A stretch of 64,000 bases of DNA from Chitinophagales bacterium (lineage in GTDB: Bacteria > Bacteroidota > Bacteroidia > Chitinophagales > Chitinophagaceae), in NCBI GenBank assembly GCA_017303855.1, contig JAFLBL010000011.1, positions 62,001 through 126,000 of the forward strand, given 5' to 3'. The notes under the pieces were generated by a model. The model saw only the letters and a list, made by a program, of their open reading frames with translations. It made no database searches and was not told the origin of the DNA. Position 1 is the first letter of the stretch. Each line of letters begins with the position of its first letter. Positions 45,672-54,009 of the stretch are shown here, piece after piece. Made by a program: the position numbers and the translations under genes.

Positions 45672-46788
45672 AGGTTACTGCTTTTTCGTTTTTCGATTTT
45701 TCGTGAAGACTGTTGCCCCTTCCCACTAATAATACAGACAATATTATCGTGGCAATTCCTGCCGCAATGATTGTTTTCGTTTGCTTGCTTACGCCTTTCC
45801 ATTCTTTCAGCACCAGTCCCCACATATTGGCCACCAGGATAATAAAGGCCATGTGCAGGATCCAGGAACTCGGTCCGTTACCCAGTTTGCTTTCGCCCAT
45901 TCCATAGAAGAAGAACTGGAGGAACCAGGCGGTACCGGCAATAGCGGAGAACAGGTAGTTCTTAAATAGCGGCGTTTTCTTATTGGTATAATCACCAAAT
46001 GATTTGTTACGGGCATTCAGGATCATACACCAGATAAAATTGGTCGTAAGACCGCCCCATAACAACACGACATAAATTACATTGTTGCGGTAGAGAAATT
46101 CGCCATCACCCGGATTGGCTGCCTTCCATGCTTCATTGGCTACATTGGCCAGATCCTGTCCGGCTTCGAGACCGAAATTAAAACAGGCGCTGAGTACACC
46201 GGAGATGATGGAAACAAACATTCCCAGGCCGAATTTATATTCCGTCTTTACTTCCGTACCATGCGGATCCACCGGGGCGGCGCAGAGTTGTTTTTCTTTC
46301 ATCATACCGGCTTTACCGGAAATCACAATGCCAATAATACACAGCAGGAGCCCGGCCATAATGGTCAGCCCCCACTGGGAACCGATCATTTCACTGAATG
46401 TATCCTTTCCTTCCTTGGGAAAGAAATCATAATAGATAGCCGGTATCAGTGCACCAAAGACCATACAAAGACCGAGGATAATACTGCTGCCGAGGGATAC
46501 TCCCAGGTAACGTACTCCGAGTCCATAGGTAAGTCCGCCGATACCCCAGAGCACACCGAATAAAAAGGTATAGCCCAATGTGGTACCCGCCGCACCACTG
46601 ATCATTTCAGTAAAACCGGGGATGGTTAACCAGGCCGCTACAGGAGGTACAACCAGCCAGGAAAAGAGTCCGCCGACAATCCAGTAACTCTCCCAGCTCC
46701 AGCCTTTTACCTTTTTGTAAGGGATATAAAAACTACCAGAGGCAAAGCCGCCTAAAAAGTGAAAAATAACGCCTAAAATAACATTCAT
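45646..46788 (-). CDS. rhaT: L-rhamnose/H+ symporter RhaT
   Basis: This 380-residue protein has about 10 membrane helices and RhaT signatures throughout: FHFLGGFASGSFYIPYKKVK at residues 8-27 and WSWESYWIVGGLFSWLVVPP after it. A later GGLTYGLGVRYLGVSLGSS and a closing FYGMGESKLG are also typical. It imports L-rhamnose with protons across the inner membrane. It is the first gene of the rha-lut operon, and its stop lies inside the start of the aldolase gene. The start is ATG. The GntR-type regulator is divergent from it. Confidence 0.95.
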   Translation of the reverse strand: MNVILGVIFHFLGGFASGSFYIPYKKVKGWSWESYWIVGGLFSWLVVPPVAAWLTIPGFTEMISGAAGTTLGYTFLFGVLWGIGGLTYGLGVRYLGVSLGSSIILGLCMVFGALIPAIYYDFFPKEGKDTFSEMIGSQWGLTIMAGLLLCIIGIVISGKAGMMKEKQLCAAPVDPHGTEVKTEYKFGLGMFVSIISGVLSACFNFGLEAGQDLANVANEAWKAANPGDGEFLYRNNVIYVVLLWGGLTTNFIWCMILNARNKSFGDYTNKKTPLFKNYLFSAIAGTAWFLQFFFYGMGESKLGNGPSSWILHMAFIILVANMWGLVLKEWKGVSKQTKTIIAAGIATIILSVLLVGRGNSLHEKSKNEKAVTYVSYNNEL

Positions 46789-47014
46789 AAAGGGAATTCA
46801 ATTTGGAAGCAATCAGTTTAGCACCTCGTAAAACTATGAATTCCCATCCGTCGCCCGTCACGCTCCGTCCTGCTTTATTTTTGGCTTTCCGGAGACCGGG
46901 AGCGCCCAATTCCGGAAATTATTAATACTTTTAAAAACTTCGATTGCATTGCTGAAACCGGCCCCGGATCAGGCGCCTTTGCCTGACTGGTCTTCTGGCC
47001 CCAAAGGACTGTTG
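46789..47014. promoter_or_regulatory. Divergent control region rhaT / GntR regulator
   Basis: This is the only divergent gap in the rhamnose region. A perfect 9-bp inverted repeat, GGGAATTCA (46792-46800) and TGAATTCCC (46837-46845), lies 36 bp apart next to rhaT, and a TCCGG-rich inverted pair sits near 46,887-46,920. TAGTTTTA (minus strand, 46,832-46,839) and TACTTTTA on the plus strand near 46,926 resemble weak -7 elements. The inverted repeats are candidate operators for the adjacent regulator; none is proven. Confidence 0.4.
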
Positions 47015-48046
47015 ATGAAAAAGAATATTCTGTTTGATTACATACTGATTGACTACCTCTCTGCCACGCCTAAATATATGCAGCTGGCCAATTCCGTTAT
47101 TAAAGCCATCAGTGCGGGCAAAGTCGGCCAGGAGGAGTTGCTGCCCTCCATCAATGAGCTGAGCTTCGAATTTGAAATATCCCGTGACACGGTTGAAAAA
47201 GGTTACAAGTACCTGAAACAGATCGGTGTTCTGGGTTCTGTACCCGGCAAGGGCTATTTTGTAAAATCCGTGGACGTGGAACAGCCCCTCCGGATTTTCC
47301 TGTTGTTCAATAAACTGGGTGCCCACAAGAAAATAGTATACGATGCTTTTGTAAAAGCCCTGGGCGATATGGCCCTGATTGATTTCTATGTATACAACAA
47401 TGACTTTTCACTCTTTAAAAAACTAATTGAGCACCATAAAAAGGAATATACCCACTATGTGATTATTCCCCATTTCCTGGAAGGTGGCGAAAGCGCGTAT
47501 GACATCATCAATCAGCTGCCGGCGGAGAAACTGCTGGTAATGGACAAACTTATTTCCGGTATCAAAGGAAATTACGCGGCAGTGTATGAGAATTTTGAGA
47601 AAGACATCTATGCGGCCCTGGAAGAATTAAGGGAGCCGCTGAGTAAATACCATACACTGAAAATCATTTTCCCGGATGACACTTACCACCCGGAAGAGAT
47701 TCTGAAAGGGTTTACCAAATTCTGTAAACAATACGCGTTTAATTACCGTGTGGTACGGGATATCTCCAAAGAACCGATCAAAGAAGGGGAAGTCTTTATC
47801 AACCTGATGGAAGAAGACCTGGTGACCCTGATTGAAAAAATACTGGTTACCAAAATGAAAGTGGGTAAACATGTGGGCGTGATCTCCTACAATGAAACAC
47901 CGCTGAAGAAAATCATCCTCAACGGTATTACCACCATTTCAACCGACTTTGAATTCATGGGAAAAAAGGCGGCGGAAATGATCCTTAACGGCTCCACCGA
48001 ACATACGGAGATCCCTTTCTATGTCACCAACCGCGCTTCGCTGTAA
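47015..48046 (+). CDS. GntR-type regulator of the rhamnose operon
   Basis: This 343-residue regulator has an N-terminal GntR winged-helix domain (residues about 12-75; LPSINELSFEFEISRDTVEK, then VLGSVPGKGYFV). It is joined to a LacI-like periplasmic-binding-fold effector domain in place of the usual FadR or UTRA domain, ending ISTDFEFMGKKAAEMIL. It probably senses rhamnose or a phosphorylated intermediate and controls the divergent rhaT operon and perhaps the pectin enzymes; that is inferred from position. ATG at 47015 is chosen because the frame before it, back to a TTG at 46949, shows no conserved residues. Its stop directly abuts the CE12 gene on the other strand. Confidence 0.9.
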   Translation: MKKNILFDYILIDYLSATPKYMQLANSVIKAISAGKVGQEELLPSINELSFEFEISRDTVEKGYKYLKQIGVLGSVPGKGYFVKSVDVEQPLRIFLLFNKLGAHKKIVYDAFVKALGDMALIDFYVYNNDFSLFKKLIEHHKKEYTHYVIIPHFLEGGESAYDIINQLPAEKLLVMDKLISGIKGNYAAVYENFEKDIYAALEELREPLSKYHTLKIIFPDDTYHPEEILKGFTKFCKQYAFNYRVVRDISKEPIKEGEVFINLMEEDLVTLIEKILVTKMKVGKHVGVISYNETPLKKIILNGITTISTDFEFMGKKAAEMILNGSTEHTEIPFYVTNRASL

Positions 48047-48829
48047 TCAACGCAGGTACTGACTGATTCCGGCCGGGTTCTGTTTGCGTAGCTGGTCTAT
48101 TACAAACGCCGTATTAATCAATGCGCCTTCTTTATTGGTATGTGTATTATCAGAAGGAAAGTATAATGCTTTTACTTTTTCCTGTCCCAGCTTATCATAT
48201 TCTGCAGCGGTCAGCTCATTCAGGTCTATAAAATAAGCGCCTTCCTGTTCAGCGATCTGCCGGGCCCATAAGGCCCAGGAATCACCCGACCGTTGAATCT
48301 TACCGTCCTTCCAGCTGTTGCGGGGCACAAGTGAACAAATGATAGCCGTGGCCCCTTTTGCTTTTGTTTCCCGTACAAATTTGCGCATATACCAGCCATA
48401 CGTATACACGGTCTCCTGTATTTTCCGGATCGGATTATAAATGCTGGTATCCTTATCACTTATACCGCGGAGTACGCCACGGGCGCGGGCGGTATCATCT
48501 AGGGGACTGGCATCATTGTGCCCGAACTGCATGATTACAAAATCTCCTTTCTTTACTTGCTGTACTACTTTTTCCCAGCGACCCTCGGTCTGGAAGGTGC
48601 GGCTGCTACGTCCGCCCATGGCATGATTTTGTACCTGGAGTTTATTCGTATCCACCTGGTCGGCGATAAAACTGCCCCAACCCCAGAGACTCCCCTTACC
48701 GGTTCCGTCGCCATTGCGTACGGTACTGTCACCGATAATAAAAAATACCGGCTTTTCCTTTTGGTGCAGTAAAAAGGAAGTCAGTGCCATGAACAAGGTC
48801 ATCATTACTAATCCCGGTTTCCATTTCAT
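48047..48829 (-). CDS. Rhamnogalacturonan acetylesterase (CE12), copy 1
   Basis: This 260-residue exported SGNH hydrolase has a signal peptide (residues about 1-22), then IIGDSTVRN (catalytic Ser), MGGRSSRT (Gly block), IMQFGHNDASP (Asn block) and SDNTHTNKEGA (Asp and His). This matches CE12 rhamnogalacturonan acetylesterases, which remove acetyl groups from galacturonate in the rhamnogalacturonan I backbone so lyases and hydrolases can act. ATG at 48829 is chosen over a TTG two codons upstream. It lies 8 bp after a paralogous gene. Confidence 0.92.
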   Translation of the reverse strand: MKWKPGLVMMTLFMALTSFLLHQKEKPVFFIIGDSTVRNGDGTGKGSLWGWGSFIADQVDTNKLQVQNHAMGGRSSRTFQTEGRWEKVVQQVKKGDFVIMQFGHNDASPLDDTARARGVLRGISDKDTSIYNPIRKIQETVYTYGWYMRKFVRETKAKGATAIICSLVPRNSWKDGKIQRSGDSWALWARQIAEQEGAYFIDLNELTAAEYDKLGQEKVKALYFPSDNTHTNKEGALINTAFVIDQLRKQNPAGISQYLR

Positions 48830-48837
48830 ATACAAAC

Positions 48838-49608
48838 TCAGTTTGATTTGATAAATTTATTCAATCCCAACGCGCTGTTTTGCCTGATTCCCTCCGTCAC
48901 CGATGCCGCATTCAGCCGGGCTCCTTCCTCATTGGTATGGGTATGATCGCCGGGGAAGAAGGCTTTTACTTTTTCCGGGCCAAGAACATCGTACTTATCA
49001 GCGGTGATTGCATTGAGATTAATGAAGAACACGCCTTCCTCTTTCGCGATTTCCTCAGCCCACCTGCCAAAGTCCTTATCCGCTCTTTTTACTTTTCCAT
49101 CAGCCCACTGATTGCGGGGAATCATGGAACAGATTACGGGGATGCCGCCTTTGGCCTTCGCCTCCCGGACGAATTTGCGGAGATACCATCCATAACTATG
49201 CACCACTTCAGTTAATGTATCGCCCCAGTTCAGGGAAACACTGTCATTGCCCGTACCCCGCAGCACACCCCGGTATCCCGCTCGTGACGTATCGGGTTTG
49301 CTGCCTTCGTTATGACCAAACTGCATAATGAGGTAATCGCCCGGCTTTATGGCATTGATCACTTTCTCCCATCGTTTCTCTTTGATAAACGTGCGGGTAC
49401 TGCGACCGGCCATGGCCTGATTGCTCACACTGAGTTGTGCAGTGTCGAGTAATTCACTGATCATTTCACCCCAGCCACATTGCGGACGATTGGTATTACG
49501 GACGGTGGAATCTCCAATAATATACAATACGGGTTTGCGTTGCGGCAGCACCAGGAAGGAACTCAGTACAATAAGTGCAATAGCGAATAAACCAGTCTTA
49601 TGCTTCAT
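48838..49608 (-). CDS. Rhamnogalacturonan acetylesterase (CE12), copy 2
   Basis: This 256-residue paralogue of the next gene has the same SGNH blocks: IIGDSTVRN, MAGRSTRTF, IMQFGHNEGS (Asn then Glu instead of Asp) and PGDHTHTNEEGA. The signal peptide covers about residues 1-21. The two copies align along their length but differ in many surface positions, so they may prefer different acetyl positions or chain lengths. The start is ATG, 2 bp after the PL11 stop; one polycistronic unit with the pectin enzymes is likely. Confidence 0.92.
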   Translation of the reverse strand: MKHKTGLFAIALIVLSSFLVLPQRKPVLYIIGDSTVRNTNRPQCGWGEMISELLDTAQLSVSNQAMAGRSTRTFIKEKRWEKVINAIKPGDYLIMQFGHNEGSKPDTSRAGYRGVLRGTGNDSVSLNWGDTLTEVVHSYGWYLRKFVREAKAKGGIPVICSMIPRNQWADGKVKRADKDFGRWAEEIAKEEGVFFINLNAITADKYDVLGPEKVKAFFPGDHTHTNEEGARLNAASVTEGIRQNSALGLNKFIKSN

Positions 49609-49610
49609 GC

Positions 49611-51482
49611 TTATTTTTTGATCACTTTAATCGTAGGTGGCGGCGGCAGCTTCATCCCCTGACCCAGGAAAAAACTCACATGCGGCGGTTGGTTATAGGC
49701 CACATTCTGCCAGGCAATACTCAGGCGGTACTGGGGATTATGCATCAATGTATACAGTTTCATATTCGTGGGTATTGCGGTGCTGTATATGCGTAATTCT
49801 TTACTGTCGGCAGTGCGGCAGATCATTTCCTCCCTCCAGTCGCCCAGTATATCCGCACTCAGTGAAGGATTGGCTTTTGTCCCGTTATTACTGGCACAAC
49901 CTTCGTCGCGTGCATCAAAGATTTTTTCCGCCCGGCTGCTGTCGTAATTCCATTTTGAAATATTGACACCATTCAGAATTTCACTCAACGGATCGCCGTC
50001 CCAGTAGATACCCATATTACAGGCGGGAGTGCGATCGGCAATGCTATTTCCTTTTGCATCAAACAATCCACGGATACCGGCACCGGCCACCCAGCATTCA
50101 TATCCTTCGTAGCGCGGATCAATATCCAACGCCAGTCCACGACCGGGGCCTTCCCCATCATCACCGGCTTTAACGGATGGCTTTTTCCAGATCACTTCAC
50201 CGGTTCTTGCATCCCGGAAATTCGCTCCCGCATCACCGAATTTTTCCTGGATACTGAATACTTCAAGACCGGGGCGCGAAGGATCCAGATCGCTCACATG
50301 CATGGCATCCGCATGCCCGATACCGGTGCTATATAAACCTTTTCCATTATCGTCAATCGTCATCTGTCCGTAGACAATTTCATCTTTGCCGTCGTTGTCG
50401 ACATCCGTAACCGTGAGATTATGATTTCCCTGTCCGGCATATTTTCCATTGCCTTTGTCATTGGTATCAAAGGTCCAGCGTTTAACAAGCTTTCCTTGTT
50501 TAAAATCCCAGGCTGCCAGTACCGTGCGTGTATAATAACCGCGGCACATCACGAGTGAAGGATGCATGCCGTCGAGATAAGCCACACAGGCAAGGAAACG
50601 ATCCATTCGGTTGCCATAGCCATCACCCCAGAGTGATTTCAATTCCTCTGATGTGGGAAAAAGATTGTTTGGATAACGCGGGGGATCATATAAAACGGTT
50701 GATTTTTCCGCACCGGTTAAGCCATCAAATACCGTAAGGTACTCGGGTCCGGATAATATATAACCCTGTGCGTTACGGAAATCTTTAGTACTGTCGCCAA
50801 TAACATTTCCTATGCCGTCAATGGAACCATCGGCGGTCTTCATCGCTATTTCGGCTTTACCATCACTATCCAGATCATATACCATGAACTGTGTGTAATG
50901 CGCCCCTTCGCGAATATTTTTTCCAAGGTTGATTTCCCAGAGAAAAGTCCCATCCAGTTTATAACAATGAAAAAGTGGCGGATCCGTTTCACCGCGTTGG
51001 GAATTATCCCTGGCCCTGCCGGTCAGGTGAATCACTATTTCATATACGCCATCCCCATCCATATCGCCCACACTGGCGTCGTTGGCGGAATAGCCGGCGG
51101 GTGTACGCAGCGGAACAGACAGATAGTTTTTTGGATTTGCCGGCAACGTGTAACTGTTACCTTCCGGGTTTTCTTTCTTTTTCAATACAGCCCTTACCGT
51201 GTACAGGTTGGCCTGTGTCAGATCCACCGTGGTGTCGGGAAATGAAGTAGCCTGTTCAACAGGGGCAGTGTTTAACTTAACCGTTTTACCAGCTGTAGTC
51301 CGGTACACGTTATAGGTTGTCTGCGGATTTTCATTGCCGGGCATCCGCCAGCTTACCAGTACATCGCCCTTACGGTCGGGTACAGCGATCAGTCCGCGGT
51401 CCAGGTACTCCATTACCGGTTGGGCCAGTAATACCGGGCCAGCCAGCAGGATGGCGAGAGCGGTGACTATACAACGTTGCAT
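49611..51482 (-). CDS. Rhamnogalacturonan lyase (PL11)
   Basis: This 623-residue exported lyase cleaves the rhamnose-galacturonate backbone of rhamnogalacturonan I by beta-elimination. The signal peptide is residues 1-20. A fibronectin-like domain (YNVYRTTAGK) precedes an eight-bladed beta-propeller with calcium loops such as DMDGDGVYE, DLDSDGKAE and DVDNDGKDE, as in YesW/YesX of Bacillus. It lacks a T9SS sorting domain, so it is probably periplasmic or a soluble secreted enzyme. The start is ATG. It lies 9 bp after the GH28 gene. Confidence 0.94.
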   Translation of the reverse strand: MQRCIVTALAILLAGPVLLAQPVMEYLDRGLIAVPDRKGDVLVSWRMPGNENPQTTYNVYRTTAGKTVKLNTAPVEQATSFPDTTVDLTQANLYTVRAVLKKKENPEGNSYTLPANPKNYLSVPLRTPAGYSANDASVGDMDGDGVYEIVIHLTGRARDNSQRGETDPPLFHCYKLDGTFLWEINLGKNIREGAHYTQFMVYDLDSDGKAEIAMKTADGSIDGIGNVIGDSTKDFRNAQGYILSGPEYLTVFDGLTGAEKSTVLYDPPRYPNNLFPTSEELKSLWGDGYGNRMDRFLACVAYLDGMHPSLVMCRGYYTRTVLAAWDFKQGKLVKRWTFDTNDKGNGKYAGQGNHNLTVTDVDNDGKDEIVYGQMTIDDNGKGLYSTGIGHADAMHVSDLDPSRPGLEVFSIQEKFGDAGANFRDARTGEVIWKKPSVKAGDDGEGPGRGLALDIDPRYEGYECWVAGAGIRGLFDAKGNSIADRTPACNMGIYWDGDPLSEILNGVNISKWNYDSSRAEKIFDARDEGCASNNGTKANPSLSADILGDWREEMICRTADSKELRIYSTAIPTNMKLYTLMHNPQYRLSIAWQNVAYNQPPHVSFFLGQGMKLPPPPTIKVIKK

Positions 51483-51491
51483 ACAGAATCT

Positions 51492-52928
51492 TTATCCTTT
51501 AAGACGTTCCTGCTCTTCAATTCCTCCGGCAGGTTTCTTTTTTTCTTCTTCTTTCTTTTCAATGACGAGACGAAACTTCGTAAAGTTCCAGTCTTCGGCA
51601 AAAATCATATCACCCAGCGTAGCCGCCGTTATGGACGAGTTGTTAAAATTGAAATTCCGGATCCGGGAATTGGTCAGTCCGTTTACTTCAAAAGCTTTTT
51701 GCGCATGGGTGATCTTTACATTATGAATATAAAAATCCTTTGTCTGCGGAATTCCTTTTTCAGCCGGAGTTACTTTTTGCAGCATGGCTTTCCAGTGCTG
51801 CGGCACTGAATCAATATTGTAACCTGCAGGTAGTTCACTGTAGCTGTAGGCCGGGTACCAGTTCAGGTTAAACTGATAGGCATTACGAACGGAATCCAGC
51901 ACGGAATTGACAAAGTATACATCTTCCACAATACCACCTCTTGTCGTGGCGGATTTAATCCGCAAGCCGTTATCCGTATGTTTAGCTGTGAGGTCGGTAC
52001 AATAAATATGACGGATACCGCCGGATGTTTCACTGCCGAGCGTAACCAGTCCGGCACCCCGGCGCGCCACGGATTTACGGATCACCACATATTCTGTTGG
52101 TTTATTCACCCGCAGTCCGTCCCAGTCGCGTCCGGCTTTCAGGCAAAAATTATCATCATTGCAATCAATATCGCAGTGCTGGATCAGCGCCCAGCTGCTG
52201 GAGTCTACATCAATACCATCGGTACTGGGGCCGCTGCCGTCTTCATTGTTGCGGATCACCACGCCGTCTACAGTGAGGTAGGAAGAATAGAGCAACTGGA
52301 TAGTCCAGAAGCCGGCGTTCTTAAACGTCAGTCCCTTAATACTTATATCGGAAGAGGACTGCACGACTACCGTACGAACCCGTTTGGCATCGTAGTCCAC
52401 GATCCAGCGAAGACCTTTTTTATCATACGCTTTCCGCATGGCCCAATACATATCCCAGCAGAATTTTCCGCGTGCATTCACCACGCCTTCACCAGTAAGT
52501 GCCGCGTTTTTTACATTGAGAAAGTTAATCAGGGCTGCCGGCCAGGTGGTTTCTATTCCGGCGATACGGGAATACATATCCGGATAGTCGCTGAATTTTT
52601 GTGAGCCGAGCAGGGTTACTCCTTTATCTATTTTCAGGTGAACATTACTCTTAATAAAAAGACTGCCGCTCACATAGGTGCCCGGGAGAAATTTCACCAC
52701 ACCGCCGCCGGCCGCCGCGCATTTATCAATAGCGGCCTGTATGGCTTTTGTACTCACAACGGCCGTATCGCTTACAGCGCCGAAATCATTGACGACAACT
52801 ACTTTTTTTCCGGCGGGAAAGGATTTCGCACCGACTTTGGTGGTCCAGGCGGGAGCGGTAAATTGGGCATACCCCGCTACAGGAATCAGTAGAATAAGAA
52901 GGAATCTGTAAATGTTGAATCGTGGCAT
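51492..52928 (-). CDS. GH28 polygalacturonase-like hydrolase
   Basis: This 478-residue exported right-handed beta-helix enzyme has a signal peptide (residues about 1-22) and then the segment VVNDFGAVSDTAVVSTKAIQ. GH28 catalytic motifs are STDGIDVDSS, CNDDNFCLKAG (two Asp), LGSETSGG (in place of the GHG motif) and LRIKS. It hydrolyses galacturonic acid linkages in pectin. The GSETSGG form suggests an exo-acting or rhamnogalacturonan-specific member, which fits the neighbours. ATG at 52928 is preferred to a TTG four codons earlier. Confidence 0.92.
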   Translation of the reverse strand: MPRFNIYRFLLILLIPVAGYAQFTAPAWTTKVGAKSFPAGKKVVVVNDFGAVSDTAVVSTKAIQAAIDKCAAAGGGVVKFLPGTYVSGSLFIKSNVHLKIDKGVTLLGSQKFSDYPDMYSRIAGIETTWPAALINFLNVKNAALTGEGVVNARGKFCWDMYWAMRKAYDKKGLRWIVDYDAKRVRTVVVQSSSDISIKGLTFKNAGFWTIQLLYSSYLTVDGVVIRNNEDGSGPSTDGIDVDSSSWALIQHCDIDCNDDNFCLKAGRDWDGLRVNKPTEYVVIRKSVARRGAGLVTLGSETSGGIRHIYCTDLTAKHTDNGLRIKSATTRGGIVEDVYFVNSVLDSVRNAYQFNLNWYPAYSYSELPAGYNIDSVPQHWKAMLQKVTPAEKGIPQTKDFYIHNVKITHAQKAFEVNGLTNSRIRNFNFNNSSITAATLGDMIFAEDWNFTKFRLVIEKKEEEKKKPAGGIEEQERLKG

Positions 52929-53000
52929 AGGAGCAATCAATTAAAGCCTTAAAGTTAGTTTTAAAGCCCGTCCCTGCGTCCTGTTGTATCCTGCGCTCAT

Positions 53001-53078
53001 TGTCACCCCGAGCTTGCCGAACCATGACGAACCCATTGTGAATCTTGTTCGTCATGGTTCGACATGCTCACCATGACA
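53001..53078. repeat. Long-stem inverted repeat inside the GH43 3' end
   Basis: Arms at 53010-53032 and 53047-53069 are complementary at 21 of 23 positions with a 14-nt loop; TGTCA (53001-53005) and TGACA (53074-53078) extend the outer ends. A related partial sequence continues to about 53,095. The GH43 stop codon (53052-53054) lies in the right arm. Confidence 0.88.
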
Positions 53079-54005
53079 ACATGCGCTCAGCATGACAAGG
53101 AGCTCCGCTTTACTTACCCGGAAGATCGTACCGTGACGGAGTCCGGGAGGGATGCTGATCTGATCGGAAATGTCGGTCCAGCTGACCAGGTCGGCAGAAC
53201 TGACTGCTCCGTATTTATGATCGCGGTATTTATCGAAGTATACGATCCACTGGCCGTCCTTATATAAAGCCGTAGGTCCTTCGGCCCAGTAGTTACCGGT
53301 AATGGGAGCAGAAGGCAAAGAAAATCCGCTGGTCAGTTTTTTACTGAACGCCACGCGAATATTTTTCTGCGGCGGATTGCGTGTTTCATCTTTAAGAAAC
53401 ATTACATATTTTTTATCTACGGGCAAGATGCTCGCATCGATCACATTAAAGCCTTTATCATAAAGCATTTTTGTTTTGCTGAAGGATTTGAAGTCTTTAG
53501 TCGTTACATAATACATCCGGTGATTATAGCCGCTCTCCACGCTGGGATCAACAGGATATTTGCCCCGGATGGTGGTGGCCCAGTAGATCATGTATTGCTT
53601 TTTCTTCCGGTCCCAGGTGATCTCCGGTGCCCAGCAGTTACGGGCCGAATCTTCGTGCATCATCACGGAAATGAATTGCTGTTCGCTCCAGTGGATCAGG
53701 TCAGTTGAACTGGCATAACCGATACCCCGGTCATTCCAGCTCACCGTCCAGACCATGTGGAATTTGCCGTCCTGTCCGCGCAGGATACAGGGGTCACGCA
53801 TCAGTTTATCTTTGGAAACGGTGGGGGTCAGAAAAGAACTGTCATGCTTTAAAGCCTGCCATTTCAATCCATTAGTACTGGAGGCTAAATGCAGACCGTC
53901 CTGCCCGTTATTCTTAAAATAGGCAAAGAGCCAGACGCTGTCTGATTGGGCAGAAAGTCCAGTTGCCAATACGATGGCTAAAACAAATGCAGGTATTTTT
54001 CTCAT
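53052..54005 (-). CDS. GH43-like glycosidase with repeat-derived C-terminus
   Basis: This 317-residue exported five-bladed propeller enzyme has a signal peptide (residues 1-19). The likely catalytic residues are Asp in LMRDPCILRG near 71, Glu in NYWAEGPTALY near 240, and the pKa-modulating Asp in NVIDASILPV near 189; WAPEITWD is also typical. Relatives remove arabinose or galactose side chains. The last 18 or so residues (ELLVMLSACCHGEHVEP) are encoded by an intergenic repeat, so the original stop has been replaced. The start is ATG. It lies 4 bp after the DUF4450-like gene. Confidence 0.87.
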   Translation of the reverse strand: MRKIPAFVLAIVLATGLSAQSDSVWLFAYFKNNGQDGLHLASSTNGLKWQALKHDSSFLTPTVSKDKLMRDPCILRGQDGKFHMVWTVSWNDRGIGYASSTDLIHWSEQQFISVMMHEDSARNCWAPEITWDRKKKQYMIYWATTIRGKYPVDPSVESGYNHRMYYVTTKDFKSFSKTKMLYDKGFNVIDASILPVDKKYVMFLKDETRNPPQKNIRVAFSKKLTSGFSLPSAPITGNYWAEGPTALYKDGQWIVYFDKYRDHKYGAVSSADLVSWTDISDQISIPPGLRHGTIFRVSKAELLVMLSACCHGEHVEP

Positions 54006-54009
54006 AAAC

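Noticed and set aside
38131-46788. Horizontal transfer of the rha-lut operon
   Set aside because: No flanking integrase, tRNA or IS was seen, and codon use looks like that of neighbours; the repeat island at its edge alone is not evidence of transfer.
49611-54005. T9SS sorting domains on the pectin enzymes
   Set aside because: I looked for terminal YPNP or GxYxxxL type motifs in PL11, GH28 and GH43 and found none, so surface anchoring by T9SS is not supported.
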